A stretch of DNA of 29,299 nt from Candidatus Geothrix odensensis (GCA_016714685.1 JADKCH010000023.1:1-29299); one strand, 5' to 3'; shown: positions 1 to 8,645, numbered from the stretch's first letter. The notes: a model not told the origin generated them from the letters alone. Program-made: numbers and translations.

Positions 1-12
1 CACCGGGAGACC

Positions 13-1666
13 ATGGCGCGTGCGGCCAGCCTGGCTCTGACGGAAGGCTTGATGGCCGACGGCCCGTTCCGGGCGAACCTCGCGGAGAAGCTGCTCCTGG
101 TCGCCCTCACCAAGCTCACGAACTTCATTCCCGGGGCTGGGATCTGGATGAACACCCAGCGGCCGGAATGGAACGATGCCAACAACGCCCTGGTGGGATT
201 CGGCGTCTCCGTGGTGACCCTCTGCTACCTCCGCCGGTACCTGGCCTTCTGCCGTGAACTTTTCCGGTCGGCCGGGACGGGACCCTGCGAGGTGTCGGTC
301 GAGCTCGGGCAGCTACTCCGGGCCGTCGACGCCGTGCTGCAGAGGCATGCGGGATCGCTGGAATCCCCGGTGGAGCCGGTCGAACGCAAGCGCATCCTGG
401 ATGCCCTGGGCACAGCCGGCTCCGACTACCGCGCCAGCATCTACACGCATGGATTCTCTGGTGAGCGTGAATCCCTTCACCCGGAGCAGCTCCGGTCCTT
501 CTGCGACCTGGCCCTGGGCCACATCGACCACGCCATCCGGGCGAACCGCCGGGACGATGGTTTGTACCATTCCTACAACCTCATGAAGGTGACTGGGGAT
601 GGAATCGACATCCGGAATCTCCACTTGATGCTGGAGGGGCAGGTCGCCGTCCTCAGCTCGGGGGCACTCTCCAGCGGCCAGGCTCTGACCCTGCTGGATG
701 CGCTGCGCGACAGCGCCCTCTATCGGCCGGACCAGGGCAGCTACATGCTCTATCCCGATCGTGTCCTGCCAGGCTTCCTGAACAAGAACAACGTTCCCGC
801 GGCGGCGTGGCCACTTCTGATCTGTTGAAGGCCCTGCTCCGGGCGGAGATGGGAGGATCGTGGACCGGGACATCGATGGGCTGGTCCACTTCCATGCGGA
901 CTTCCGGAATGCCGAGTTGCTAAAGGCTGCCCTGGCGGGGCTGGAGGAGGGCGAGTACCGGGGCCTCGTGGCGCGGGAATCTGGGCTCATCCTCGACATC
1001 TATGAACAGGTCTTCGACCACCAATCCTTCACCGGCCGCTCCGGGAGCTTCTACAAGTACGAGGGGCTGGGGTGCATCTACTGGCACATGGTCTCCAAGC
1101 TCCTCCTCGCCGTCGACGAGATCCGGGCCAGCACGCCCGCTGATGACACGGTCGGCCTCGCCCGCCTGAACATCCACTACCAGGCCATCCGCGAGGGCAT
1201 CGGTGTCCATAAGGCACCGGCCGACTATGGGGCCATCCCGATCGATCCCTACTCCCATACTCCTGGGTTCGCGGGGGCCCAGCAGCCCGGGATGACCGGG
1301 CAGGTGAAGGAGGACTGCCTGACCCGGCTCAGCGAGATGGGGATCCAGGTCACCGAAGGTCGCCTCGGATTCAGGCCGCGACTCGTGGCCGAAACCGAGT
1401 TCCTGCGTGAACCGGGTACGTTCCACTTTGTGGATGTCCACGGCGAGGCCGAGAACCTTCCCCTTGCAGCGGGGTGCCTGGCCTACACCTTCTGTCAGGT
1501 CCCGGTGGTGGCCCACCATGCCGGCCATCCCCACATCCTGATCACACGTCGCGATGGTAGCGTCCAGGAAACCCCCGGCCTCGAACTCGATGAGATCGCC
1601 AGCGCCGCCATCTTTGAGCGCACTGGTGCCATCCGGTCCTTGGAGGTCTTCCTCGGCCTGAGCTGA
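13..1666 (+). pseudogene. Large uncharacterised protein, 3' part, broken by two frameshifts
   Basis: Two adjacent frames together look like one protein: 13-828 (possibly already reading in from upstream of the window) and about 860-1666. The first frame ends shortly after LNKNNVPAAA. A third frame across about 805-855 reads on as VATSDLLKALLRAEMGG, and the frame from 860 continues VDRDIDGLVHFHADFRNA. Each switch fits one missing base, near 801-810 and near 850-860. The C-terminal part contains YKYEGLG, YSHTPGFAGAQQPGMTGQVK and a last segment rich in His and Cys. There is no signal peptide or clear membrane segment, and I do not recognise the family. The product probably begins before base 1. 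The breaks may be sequencing errors. The chance that this is a real coding locus is high; its function is unknown. Confidence 0.6.
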
Positions 1667-1698
1667 GGGGCACCGGCCTCACCTGGTGCCATCCGGTC
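1623..1698 (+). repeat. 16-bp direct repeat pair at the end of the preceding gene
   Basis: CTGGTGCCATCCGGTC occurs at 1623-1638, inside the last codons of the preceding gene, and again at 1683-1698 just after its stop codon. The two copies are identical and start 60 bases apart. They could be a small tandem duplication or a recombination footprint. Nothing mobile lies between them. Confidence 0.8.
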
Positions 1699-1760
1699 AA
1701 CGCCCGTATCGCTCCGGGTGTGTCGTGAACAAAAAACACCCAGGACGCGACGGATAGGCT

Positions 1761-1786
1761 AAAAAAGCGACTGATTTATCAGTTGC
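1761..1786 (-). terminator. Rho-independent terminator, minus strand
   Basis: Read on the minus strand, GCAACTGA-TAAA-TCAGTCGC (1786 to 1767) forms an 8-bp stem with one G-T pair, followed at once by a run of six T (1766-1761). This is the textbook arrangement. No minus-strand gene lies directly upstream now, which fits loss or displacement of the original gene by the element to the right. Confidence 0.6.
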
Positions 1787-1790
1787 TCAC

Positions 1791-1817
1791 AAAAGGGGCC
1801 CTGGTCGGGGCCCTTTT
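1791..1817. terminator. Bidirectional terminator-like hairpin
   Basis: AAAAGGG (1791-1797) pairs perfectly with CCCTTTT (1811-1817). After a G-G mismatch, CCC and GGG pair inside around a five-base loop. A-run and T-run flank the GC stem, so the structure can act in both directions. It may end the gene finishing at 1666, or a vanished minus-strand RNA gene. Confidence 0.55.
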
Positions 1818-1839
1818 AGTGGAGGTGGGAGTCGGACTG
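1817..1839 (-). other. Possible tRNA/tmRNA 3'-end remnant (attachment-site half)
   Basis: On the minus strand this reads like the 3' end of a tRNA or tmRNA: a T-loop-like GTCCGACT, then CCCAC as the 3' T-stem strand, then CTCCACTA as an acceptor end. Terminator hairpins follow directly (1817 down to 1761). Immediately to the right, from 1840, the DNA becomes strongly AT-rich and leads into an integrase gene. Site-specific recombinases of the P4 type commonly use tRNA or ssrA 3' ends and leave such a copy. The terminal TA instead of CA and the lack of a full T-arm keep this tentative. Confidence 0.35.
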
Positions 1840-2011
1840 TTATTATATGAATGCATATGTATTCGGAATAATTTGATCAAAATGTAGAAATATTTGGGAA
1901 TAATTGTTTTAATAGTTTATATATATTAAAATTATTTATCTTGAACTTAGTTGGATTTTGGTTCATTGTATGGACGGAGGTATGGACTCCAGAAGTCGAT
2001 TGAGGAGTGCT

Positions 2012-3442
2012 ATGGCCAAGGTGACACGTAGCGGGAAGGGCCCAGTTTTCGAAGTGGCTACGCTCGCCGCGTGGCACGAACCGGGAACGTTTTGCGATCA
2101 CGTGGGCGGCGGACTCTATCTCCAGGTACGCCAGGTCTGCGTGAACGGCGTCAAGCAGTGGGAGACCACGAAGCAGGGTAAGCGCGTCGCCAAAGTGACG
2201 AAGTACTGGACCTTTCGGTACTGGCGCAAATCCAGGGATGGCGGACGCAAGCTGAAAGAGTTTGGCATCGGACCCTTCACTGACTACTCCCTAGAGGAGG
2301 CCCGTGAAATCGCGACCGAGCAGCGGAAGATCCGTCGCAAATTCGAAGACCCCATCCTCGTGCGCAAGAAACGCAAGCAGGAACTTCGCGACATGGTCGA
2401 CAGCATGAAGACGTTCGAAGAGGCGGCGCAGGCCTGCTGGGAATCCCACAAGCCAAGGTGGACGCCCGGTTACGCGGAGGATTGGCTGAACTCTTTGAAA
2501 ACCCACGTGTATCCCATGCTGGGGTCCATGGAGATTCGATCCATTCGAACCACGCACGTCGAGGGTGTGCTTAAACCGGTCTGGCACGAGAAAGCGGAGA
2601 CGGCCAGCCGAGTCAGAAGCCGCATCGAGAAGGTGTTCAATTTCGCCAAGGGTAAGGAGTGGTACAGCGAGGACAACCCCGCTGCATGGGACGGGAATCT
2701 CGACGCCCTGCTCATCGAATCACCCAGGCTCAAAAAACTGGTAAATCACCCATCGCTTCCTTTTTCCCAAATCGGGGCATTCACAGAGGTGCTTCGGCAG
2801 GAGAAAGGCACCGCAGCACGGGCCTTGGAGTTCTTGATCCTGAATGCCTCTCGCCCATGGGAGGTCCGTGGCGCGATGGGCGAAGAATTCGATCTCGAAA
2901 AGGCCCTGTGGACAGTGCCAGCGGTGCGCATGAAGGCCGGGAAAGAACATGTGATTCCGCTGTCACCTCGCGCGGTTGAGATCATTCGGAGCATGGGCAA
3001 GCTCAAGACCGGGCAGTTCGTGTTCCCTGGCGGAAAGCCTGAGACTTGCCTGTCTGACGCGGCCATGGCCGCGTTGATCAAGCGCATGGATGCGCATCGC
3101 GAAGAAAAGGAACAAACGGGATGGCGCGACCCAAAGGGGAAGCGCATCGTCCCCCATGGGTTCCGTGCGACGTTCAAAACGTGGGGGCAGGACTTCACCG
3201 AATTCGATCGTCAGGTCATCGAGTTCGCTCTTGCCCATGGTTTGCCGGACAAGACTGAAGCCGCCTATTCGAGGGGCGCCATGATCAAAAAGAGGCGGCC
3301 CCTGATGGATGCATGGGCTGAGTTTTGTGCCACGAAAGGACTTGGGAATGCAGCGGAACGGAAGTTCCGACGGGTAAGGGACTACTCAGTTCCGAATCCC
3401 CAAACTGTTCTCGTGGAGGTTTTCGATGAACAGTCTTCGTAG
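2012..3442 (+). CDS. P4-type tyrosine recombinase (phage/island integrase)
   Basis: This enzyme catalyses site-specific integration and excision of a mobile element. The N-terminal about 100 residues hold an arm-binding domain (GGGLYLQV, then KYWTFRYWR and LKEFGIGPFTDYSLEEAR). The SAM-like core-binding region follows at about 120-230, then the catalytic domain. The active-site set is complete: Arg281 in NASRPWEV, a Lys in RMKAGKEHVIPLS, His382 and Arg385 in PHGFRATFKTW, His409 and the nucleophile Tyr419 in AAYSRG. The 476-residue length is somewhat above the usual about 400-450 for the family. I chose ATG 2012 because GAGGAG lies 6 bases upstream; a TTG at 1958 in the same frame would add 18 residues but has no ribosome site. 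No other phage or plasmid genes follow, so the element may be reduced or may extend through the respiratory genes. Confidence 0.93.
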   Translation: MAKVTRSGKGPVFEVATLAAWHEPGTFCDHVGGGLYLQVRQVCVNGVKQWETTKQGKRVAKVTKYWTFRYWRKSRDGGRKLKEFGIGPFTDYSLEEAREIATEQRKIRRKFEDPILVRKKRKQELRDMVDSMKTFEEAAQACWESHKPRWTPGYAEDWLNSLKTHVYPMLGSMEIRSIRTTHVEGVLKPVWHEKAETASRVRSRIEKVFNFAKGKEWYSEDNPAAWDGNLDALLIESPRLKKLVNHPSLPFSQIGAFTEVLRQEKGTAARALEFLILNASRPWEVRGAMGEEFDLEKALWTVPAVRMKAGKEHVIPLSPRAVEIIRSMGKLKTGQFVFPGGKPETCLSDAAMAALIKRMDAHREEKEQTGWRDPKGKRIVPHGFRATFKTWGQDFTEFDRQVIEFALAHGLPDKTEAAYSRGAMIKKRRPLMDAWAEFCATKGLGNAAERKFRRVRDYSVPNPQTVLVEVFDEQSS

Positions 3443-3512
3443 CCGGTCAGCAACGGCGATTGAACCTCTAGACGAATCGAGGCTTCAATCATTGACTAGG
3501 AAAGAAGAGGAT

Positions 3513-3815
3513 TCAGACCACGGGAAAAAGTACCACCCAAGAATCTTGCGGTCCAGCTAGAAGGCCTAGATCAGTCGGTGATGGCCTCTGGCATGAATCT
3601 GCATCCACGGCTTGTGCCACAGGCGCTGAGGCAGGTGAGAAGTAGAGGCGGACTTCACAATGGAGATAGCCATTCGATTCATGTCGAATGAAGACGGCCA
3701 TTCCTGGAGGTTGCTTTGATCTTTCATATTCCAGAAGGAATAGCGCCTTGATGCGTTCCACGGCTTCATCAGCCATCGATGCATCGCCAAGGTTCTTGGT
3801 AAACCAGTCTCTCAT
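3513..3815 (-). CDS. Small hypothetical protein (100 aa)
   Basis: I do not recognise this protein. It begins MRDWFTKNLGDASMADEAVE, has an amphipathic helical N-terminal third, and continues MAVFIRHESNGYLHCEVRLYF, which looks like a beta-rich core, before a Pro/Gly-rich tail. It has no signal peptide or membrane segment. GGAAG lies about 8 bases before the start codon. Its ATG overlaps the stop of a small upstream frame (3812-3955) in an ATGA arrangement. It may be the last gene of the leftward narK/RIC group, about 190 bases beyond RIC. Balanced charge and ordinary residue use support coding, but it could also belong to the integrated element. Confidence 0.5.
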   Translation of the reverse strand: MRDWFTKNLGDASMADEAVERIKALFLLEYERSKQPPGMAVFIRHESNGYLHCEVRLYFSPASAPVAQAVDADSCQRPSPTDLGLLAGPQDSWVVLFPVV

Positions 3816-3955
3816 CCGTATTCTTCCACCCAGTGATCGGGTCCATTGGGCAAGTTACATATATGTTCAGTGCTCAGGATGACGATGCACATCCTTCCCT
3901 CGGGGGTGAGTCCGCTGGGGTGAGGATGGTGTATCAAGCTGTTGCGGCGCACCAT
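3812..3955 (-). CDS. Possible small ORF (47 aa) coupled to the next gene
   Basis: This short frame starts at ATG 3955 (MVRRNSLIHHPHPSGLTPEG) and stops in a TGA that overlaps the ATG of the 100-residue hypothetical gene. Such an ATGA overlap often signals translational coupling. There is no clear ribosome site, and the frame stays open upstream into the RIC gene, so it may be chance or the tail of a decayed gene. It is His/Pro-rich at the start, with two Cys later (MCIVILSTEHIC). Function unknown. Confidence 0.25.
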   Translation of the reverse strand: MVRRNSLIHHPHPSGLTPEGRMCIVILSTEHICNLPNGPDHWVEEYG

Positions 3956-4007
3956 GTCGCGTACCGAGAATAGGAGTGGCTTTGAGAAGCCTTGGTGGCC
4001 TGCTGCC

Positions 4008-4727
4008 TTATCCCTGGAGGCTACTCTCCATCGCAATGGCGCGAGGATGAAGGATCTGGTTCTCAAGGTAGATATGCAGGTGGATGTCCGCTTCCAGTCC
4101 TGCAAGGCCTTGGTAGAGGGCCTGGAAGGTGGCGCAGCCATCTGCGGGGGCGGTATAGCTGTTCGTCAGTTTCCGGAGTTCCGCGAGGATGGCGCCAACA
4201 GCCTCATGCTCCATCTCCATCACCCGGATGGGGCTTTGGACGGTGCCGAAACAGGCACCACCTTGTTGCCCACTCTCCATGCTCCGGATGAAGGGGTAGA
4301 GGATCTGCTCTTCCTTCATGAGGTGGGGCATGAGGTCGGCTGTCAGTGCCTGGAAAAGGTCGTAGATCCGCTCCATCTCAGGATGGCGCTCGCCATGGAC
4401 CTCCAGCACCTTGGTCACCAGCTTGTCCAGCCTTGGCAGCTCGGTACGCAAGAAATCGTGATGCGTGGGGACGATGTGCGCAATGAGATCGGTCAGTGTC
4501 GCCTTCTCCCAGTCTGCGGGTGACGGGCTTCCCTCTGCTGCCTTCGGCAGGGATCCCAAAGTCTTCAGGACTGAATCACAATCCAGGCCGACTGCGTCAC
4601 AGGCCTCACCGAGAGGCCGATGACCGCCACAGCAGTAGTCAATGCCGACGCTCTCGAAATACCTCATGGCTTCAGGCTGGGTCTTGATCAGATCGCCGAG
4701 GCGGGTCTGCGCGTTGAGGCTCGTCAT
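4008..4727 (-). CDS. ric: Iron-sulfur cluster repair di-iron protein RIC (YtfE/ScdA family)
   Basis: RIC proteins restore Fe-S clusters damaged by nitric oxide or peroxide and act in the cytoplasm. The N-terminal ScdA domain (residues about 1-60) has the hallmark YCCGGHRP at 31-38. A hemerythrin-like domain follows, with His residues in HIVPTHHDFLR, EVHGERHPEM, LMPHLMKEE, MEMEHEAVG and DIHLHIYLENQILHPR that supply the di-iron ligands. At 239 residues it matches the usual family length. It lies 42 bases beyond the end of the upstream narK gene on the same strand, so co-transcription with the nitrate/nitrite transporters is likely. This placement fits protection from NO made during nitrate respiration. 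Confidence 0.93.
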   Translation of the reverse strand: MTSLNAQTRLGDLIKTQPEAMRYFESVGIDYCCGGHRPLGEACDAVGLDCDSVLKTLGSLPKAAEGSPSPADWEKATLTDLIAHIVPTHHDFLRTELPRLDKLVTKVLEVHGERHPEMERIYDLFQALTADLMPHLMKEEQILYPFIRSMESGQQGGACFGTVQSPIRVMEMEHEAVGAILAELRKLTNSYTAPADGCATFQALYQGLAGLEADIHLHIYLENQILHPRAIAMESSLQG

Positions 4728-4769
4728 GTTTGCTCCCTTATTGGTGTTGGTTGGTCTCTGGGATAATTA

Positions 4770-6297
4770 CTAGCACTTCACTTCTGCATTGGTTCTTGCG
4801 TAGTAGTACCAATTCAGGACGAGGCAGAGCAGGTAGAAGAACGCAAAGCCGTAGAGGGCCACCTCCACCTTTCCGGCATCCACCTGGATCTTGAAAATGG
4901 CCGGGATAATGAAGGCGCCATAGGCGGCAGCCGCCGAGGTCCAGCCGAGGACCGGACCGGCGAGCTTGGGCTCGAAGATGAAGGGCACCATCTGGAAGGT
5001 GGAGCCGTTGCCCAGTCCCGAGGCCACGAAGAGCAACAGGAAGAGGATAAGGAAGGGCATGAAGTGGACGGCGGGATCCGGGGCGGATTGGGCCAGCTTG
5101 ACGAAGTGGGCGACGCCGAGGGCGCCGAGGATCATCAGGACGGTGGCCCACTGCGTTACACGCGACCCGCGAAATTTGTCCGACAGCATGCCGCCGATGG
5201 GCCGCACGATGGACCCCACCAAGGGGCCCAGGAAGGCATAGGCCAGGGGGTTCGGGCTGTGCGGGTTGAGCACCCACGGGGTAGCGTCCGAACACCACCT
5301 TGATGAGCAGGGGCAGCGCGGAGCTGAAGCCGATGAAGCTGCCGAAGGTCATGAGGTAGAGCACGGTCATGATCCAGGTGTGCTTCTTGGGGAAGATCGC
5401 GAACTGAGCATCCAGGCCCGTTTTGATCTTGCCGGGCAGGAGCTTCATCAGGCCGAGGCAGACCAGGATGGTGAGCACCAGCACGCCCATCTGAGGCAGA
5501 AGTCCGAGCTTGAAGCGCAGAAGCAGGAGGACGCCCATGGCCGTGGCGGCGAACCCGATGAGGTGGAGCCCCAGGATTTTCAGCAATGCGAGGCTGGTGG
5601 GCTCGCAGTCCTGTCCCTCCCGGTTGTCCATGAGGAACCAGGCGAGGAGAGCGACCACGGCCAGGAAGGGCACCCACACCAGCGCGCCATTCTGCACCCA
5701 GAGTTGACGACCGGCCGCATTCAAATGCGGTGCCCCAGCGAGCGCGCCGAACAATGAAGTGCCCATGACCGCAGGCACCAGGATCTGCATGATGCTGACG
5801 CCCAGGTTGCCCACGCCCGCGTTCAGGCCCAAGGCCAAGCCAGCTAGGCGCTTGGGGAAGAAGCCGTTGATGTTGGCCATGGATGAGGCGAAGTTGCCCC
5901 CGCCGATGCCGCTGAGGGCCGCCAGAATCGCGAAGGTGGCGAAGGGAGTGGTCTTATCCTGGAGGGCGATACCCGCGCCTAGGGCGGGTGCCACGAGGAG
6001 TGCGGTGGTGAGGGCGATGGTGTTGCGGCCCCCCGCCAGGCCCACGAGGAAGGCGCTGGGGATGCGCAGCGTGGCTCCACTCAGTCCGGCAATGCTGATG
6101 AGGGTGAAGAGTTGGGCGGCGGTGAAGGGGAATCCGGCCTCCTTCATCCGGACAGTCAGGACGCTCCAGAACATCCAGATACAGAAGGCGGAGAGCAGGG
6201 CCGGTACGGAGACTGCGAGGTTCCGCCAGGCTGTGCGGCTGCCGCCTGCGGCCCAAGCCTGAGGGTCTTCAGGTTTCCAGTCGGTGAGCTTGGCCAT
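4770..6297 (-). pseudogene. narK: NarK-type nitrate/nitrite MFS transporter (one frameshift)
   Basis: A major facilitator of the nitrate/nitrite porter family that imports nitrate and/or exports nitrite across the inner membrane. The first part runs from ATG 6297 (MAKLTDWKPEDPQAW) through SGIGGGNFASSMANINGFFP and GLNAGVGNLGVS, the nitrate-signature regions, to LLIKVVFGRYP. The frame then breaks near 5272-5283, in the C-run before GTGGGTG, and resumes as VLNPHSPNPLAYAFLGPLVG through to EVKC at 4770. Restoring one missing base gives one protein of about 508 residues with about 12 membrane helices. GGAG lies 7 bases before the ATG, and the upstream narK ends only 20 bases away. A single indel in a C-run could be sequencing error, so the gene may be functional. 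Confidence 0.88.
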
Positions 6298-6317
6298 GGG
6301 GGTCTCCAGTGACAGGT

Positions 6318-7843
6318 TCAGGCGGGTTCGACGACTTCATCAGATGCAAGGGCAGGTGCATGGTGTTCGAAGCGGGTGTAGAGGGTCTCATTCTGCTCCC
6401 GGGTGATGCGGCGAACCACCGCATGGAGCCAAACCAGGCAGATGACCGAGAGGATCATGAGGAACATCCACATGGTCGTCCAGAGCCCTGTGGCCTTCAG
6501 GAGGTAGCCAAAGAGGATGGGACCCGCGAATCCACCCAGCCCACCGATCACACCCACGATGCCGCCGACCACCCCCACTTCATCGGGGAAGTAGTCAGGG
6601 ATGTAGCGATAGACCGCGGCCTTCCCGATTCCCCAGACGATTCCCACCATGAACACCAGGAAAGTGAAGATCCACACGTTGGCCTGGAAGAACACATGCG
6701 TGGTACCTGAGGCCAGCAATTGCTTCTTCTTCACCCGGTCGCCTACTTTCACCACGGGGGTCTGCCAGAACCGGCTCTGGGGAACACCAGCATCTGGTCG
6801 TTCCGGGTGTCCGGTTCCGCACCCTTGGTCCGCAGGGGATAGGTCGTATCGCCTACTGTGATGTGTTCAGCGCTGACTGCGGTCACCACACCGCCAATCT
6901 GAGCCAGCACGGATGGCCCCGGGCTTTCGATGGACATGCGCGGGACCATGAGCGCCGCACAGGCAAAGATGCTGAGGCCGAAGGTCCAGTACATGACCGT
7001 TCGGGCCCCGAATCGGTCCGACATCCAGCCGCCAGCGGCGCGGATGAGGCCGGAGGGCAGGCTGAACAGGGAGGCCAGGAGTCCTGCCATGACCAGGCTC
7101 ATGCCGTAGACGCCCACATAGTAAGGGATCAGCCACTGGGCCAAGGCTACGAAACAGCCGAAGACCAGGAAGTAGTAGAGCCCAAAACGCCAGACACGAA
7201 CGTTCCGCAACGGGGTCAACATCTGGGCGAAGGACCGGTCCTTCGCTCCTTCGGCCTTCTTCTCCTGGGTGAAGAGGAAGAAGGCCACAGCCATGACGAG
7301 CAGCACGATGGCGTAGATCTTTGGCAGCATCCGCCAGGCTTCCAGGTTCGTCCCGCCGGCGGTGAGTTTTTTCAGAAGGAGCGGTGCGCCCATGCTGGTG
7401 ATCGCGGAACCGGCATTGCCTGCGCCGAAGATGCCCAGGGCCGTGCCTTGACGGGCTTTGCTGAACCAGACACTGGAATAGGCGATGCCCACCGCGAAGG
7501 CCGCGCCGGACAGACCGAAGCCCAGGGAGGCGAACAGGAAGCCCTGGTAGTCATGGACACTGCCTAGCAACCAGGTGGGCAGGGCGGCCAAGAGCAGGAG
7601 GATCGTGTAGACCTTGCGCCCGCCAAAGCGATCGGTGAGCAGGCCCACGGGCAACCGCATGACGGAGCCCGTGAGCACGGGGATCCCAATGAGCCAGCCG
7701 ATCTGGGCCGTGTCCCAACGGAAAAGACCGTTCTCCACCAGGAAGGTGACGAGGACGCCGTTGAGCGTCCAGACGGCGAAACACAGAGTGAAGGCCAAGG
7801 TGCTCATGGCCAGGGCTGTGTAAGCTTGGGATCGTTCCGACAT
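6318..7843 (-). pseudogene. narK: Second NarK-type MFS transporter with a large extramembrane insert (one frameshift)
   Basis: Nitrate/nitrite porter, distinct from its neighbour. From ATG 7843 (MSERSQAYTALAMSTLAF) it runs through RLPVGLLTDRFGGRKVY, FGAGNAGSAITSMGAPLL and the second-half MFS repeat AAGGWMSDRFGARTVMYW. An unusual insert of about 70 residues follows (VTAVSAEHITVGDTTYPLRT ... VVKVGDRVKKKQLLASG). The frame breaks at about 6765-6772: one frame ends SGRPPW and the other reads QTPVVKVGDRV and continues through the last three or four helices to VEPA at 6318. One missing base restores about 508 residues. GGAG lies close upstream of the ATG, and a candidate Rrf2 operator sits 25 bases before the start. 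It is the first gene of the transporter/RIC group. Confidence 0.87.
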
Positions 7844-7867
7844 GGTGGCTCCGAGGGTTGAAAAATC

Positions 7868-7881
7868 GGATAGATCAATCC
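7868..7881. promoter_or_regulatory. Candidate Rrf2 operator, site 1 (before the narK pair)
   Basis: GGATAGATCAATCC is an inverted repeat GGAT-N6-ATCC, with flanking AAATC on the left and TAAAT on the right. Its near edge is 25 bases from the start codon of the leftward narK gene, the same distance as site 2 from its gene. Two related sites occur at 8450 and 8726. It is assigned to the adjacent Rrf2 protein by proximity and recurrence only. Confidence 0.55.
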
Positions 7882-7939
7882 TAAATCAAAACAGACCCCC
7901 AGCCACTGGAAGTGATTCGGATCACGCGTTCATAAATAA

Positions 7940-8425
7940 TTAAACGGGCACCGCATCTGGACGGTCTGGTTCATCGGAAATACTAGACAAGTCGTGAGAT
8001 ACCTTTAGATCCTGCAAGGTGGTTTCGGCCATAAAGGCCGTAAGCTGATTCTGAAGGACATCCCAGGCCGGGCGGATGGGGCAATGGCACCCATCCTTCC
8101 CTCCGTGGTGACCCAAGAGGCAATCCCCGAAGGGTTCGGGACCCTCCATGGCTACGACCACCTCTTTCAGGGTGATCTCTTCCGGTGCCCGGTTCAGGCG
8201 GAATCCGCCGGCGGGTCCTCGATGCGATTCCAGGATTCCACATTGGCTGAGGATCTGAAGGATCTTGGCCAGGTAGGGGCCGGGAAGCTCGAGGTCGGCG
8301 GCCAGACAGCGGGCCAGGCGATAGGTGCCATCACTGGGAAGTCGGACAAGAACCTGGAGCGCATACCGGGTCGGCGTGTGGAAGATGCTGCGCGAAGGGG
8401 CAATGCCAAGCTCGGAATGCTGCAT
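7940..8425 (-). CDS. Rrf2-family transcriptional regulator (NsrR/IscR-like)
   Basis: A winged-helix DNA-binding regulator, 161 residues. The family core starts at about residue 15 (IFHTPTRYALQVLVRLPSDG), followed by the recognition region ELPGPYLAKILQILSQCGIL and the wing ESHRGPAGGFRLNRAPEEIT. Three cysteines in GDCLLGHHGGKDGCHCPI sit where IscR/NsrR proteins bind an Fe-S cluster, so sensing NO or redox state is plausible. The start codon is not certain: the N-terminus is about 14 residues longer than usual and lacks a strong ribosome site. It lies 96 bases upstream of the narK pair on the same strand. A dyad site precedes its own start (8450-8463), which suggests autoregulation. Confidence 0.9.
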   Translation of the reverse strand: MQHSELGIAPSRSIFHTPTRYALQVLVRLPSDGTYRLARCLAADLELPGPYLAKILQILSQCGILESHRGPAGGFRLNRAPEEITLKEVVVAMEGPEPFGDCLLGHHGGKDGCHCPIRPAWDVLQNQLTAFMAETTLQDLKVSHDLSSISDEPDRPDAVPV

Positions 8426-8449
8426 GGACCATCCAGATGGACATTAAAA

Positions 8450-8463
8450 GGATTAAGTCATCC
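8450..8463. promoter_or_regulatory. Candidate Rrf2 operator, site 2 (before rrf2)
   Basis: GGATTAAGTCATCC has the same perfect arms GGAT-N6-ATCC as site 1 and lies 25 bases before the start codon of the leftward rrf2 gene. The identical spacing in front of two genes makes chance less likely. It would serve autoregulation. Confidence 0.55.
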
Positions 8464-8606
8464 GAATATAGTCACGACCATTACGGTGATCCAGGGCCAA
8501 TTTTGCTTATTTTTCAACCTGTCTGGAGAGAACCCCATCCTGGGCCGCATTCAGGCGGCGTGGGACTGAACCCCGAATTTCGGGGGACAACACACCGGAT
8601 CTATCA

Positions 8607-8644
8607 AACAAATACGTATAACCTAAAATATACCTGTATTTGTT
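8607..8644. promoter_or_regulatory. AT-rich nested inverted repeat
   Basis: AACAAATAC (8607-8615) and GTATTTGTT (8636-8644) are perfect 9-bp arms. Inside them GTATA (8616-8620) pairs with TATAC (8629-8633) around an 8-base loop, with a 2-base bulge. The result is a 14-bp stem. Its place about 140-180 bases before the cytochrome c gene suggests a regulator-binding site or a hairpin in a leader transcript. Confidence 0.45.
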
Positions 8645-8645
8645 A

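Larger units (their letters stand above)
1667..2011. other. Intergenic region: GC-rich terminators, then AT-rich integrase upstream DNA
   Basis: The left part (1667-1839) is GC-rich and holds the second repeat copy, two hairpins and the tRNA-like 3' end. The right part (1840 to about 1960) is very AT-rich, unlike any other stretch in the window, and probably carries the integrase promoter. The sharp compositional change at about 1840 marks a likely junction between host and acquired DNA. I see no additional gene here. Confidence 0.6.

Noticed and set aside
7858..7882. Possible FNR box near TTGA...ATCAA before narK
   Set aside because: The half-sites are about 13 bases apart instead of 4, so it does not fit FNR; the GGAT-N6-ATCC dyad explains the symmetry better.
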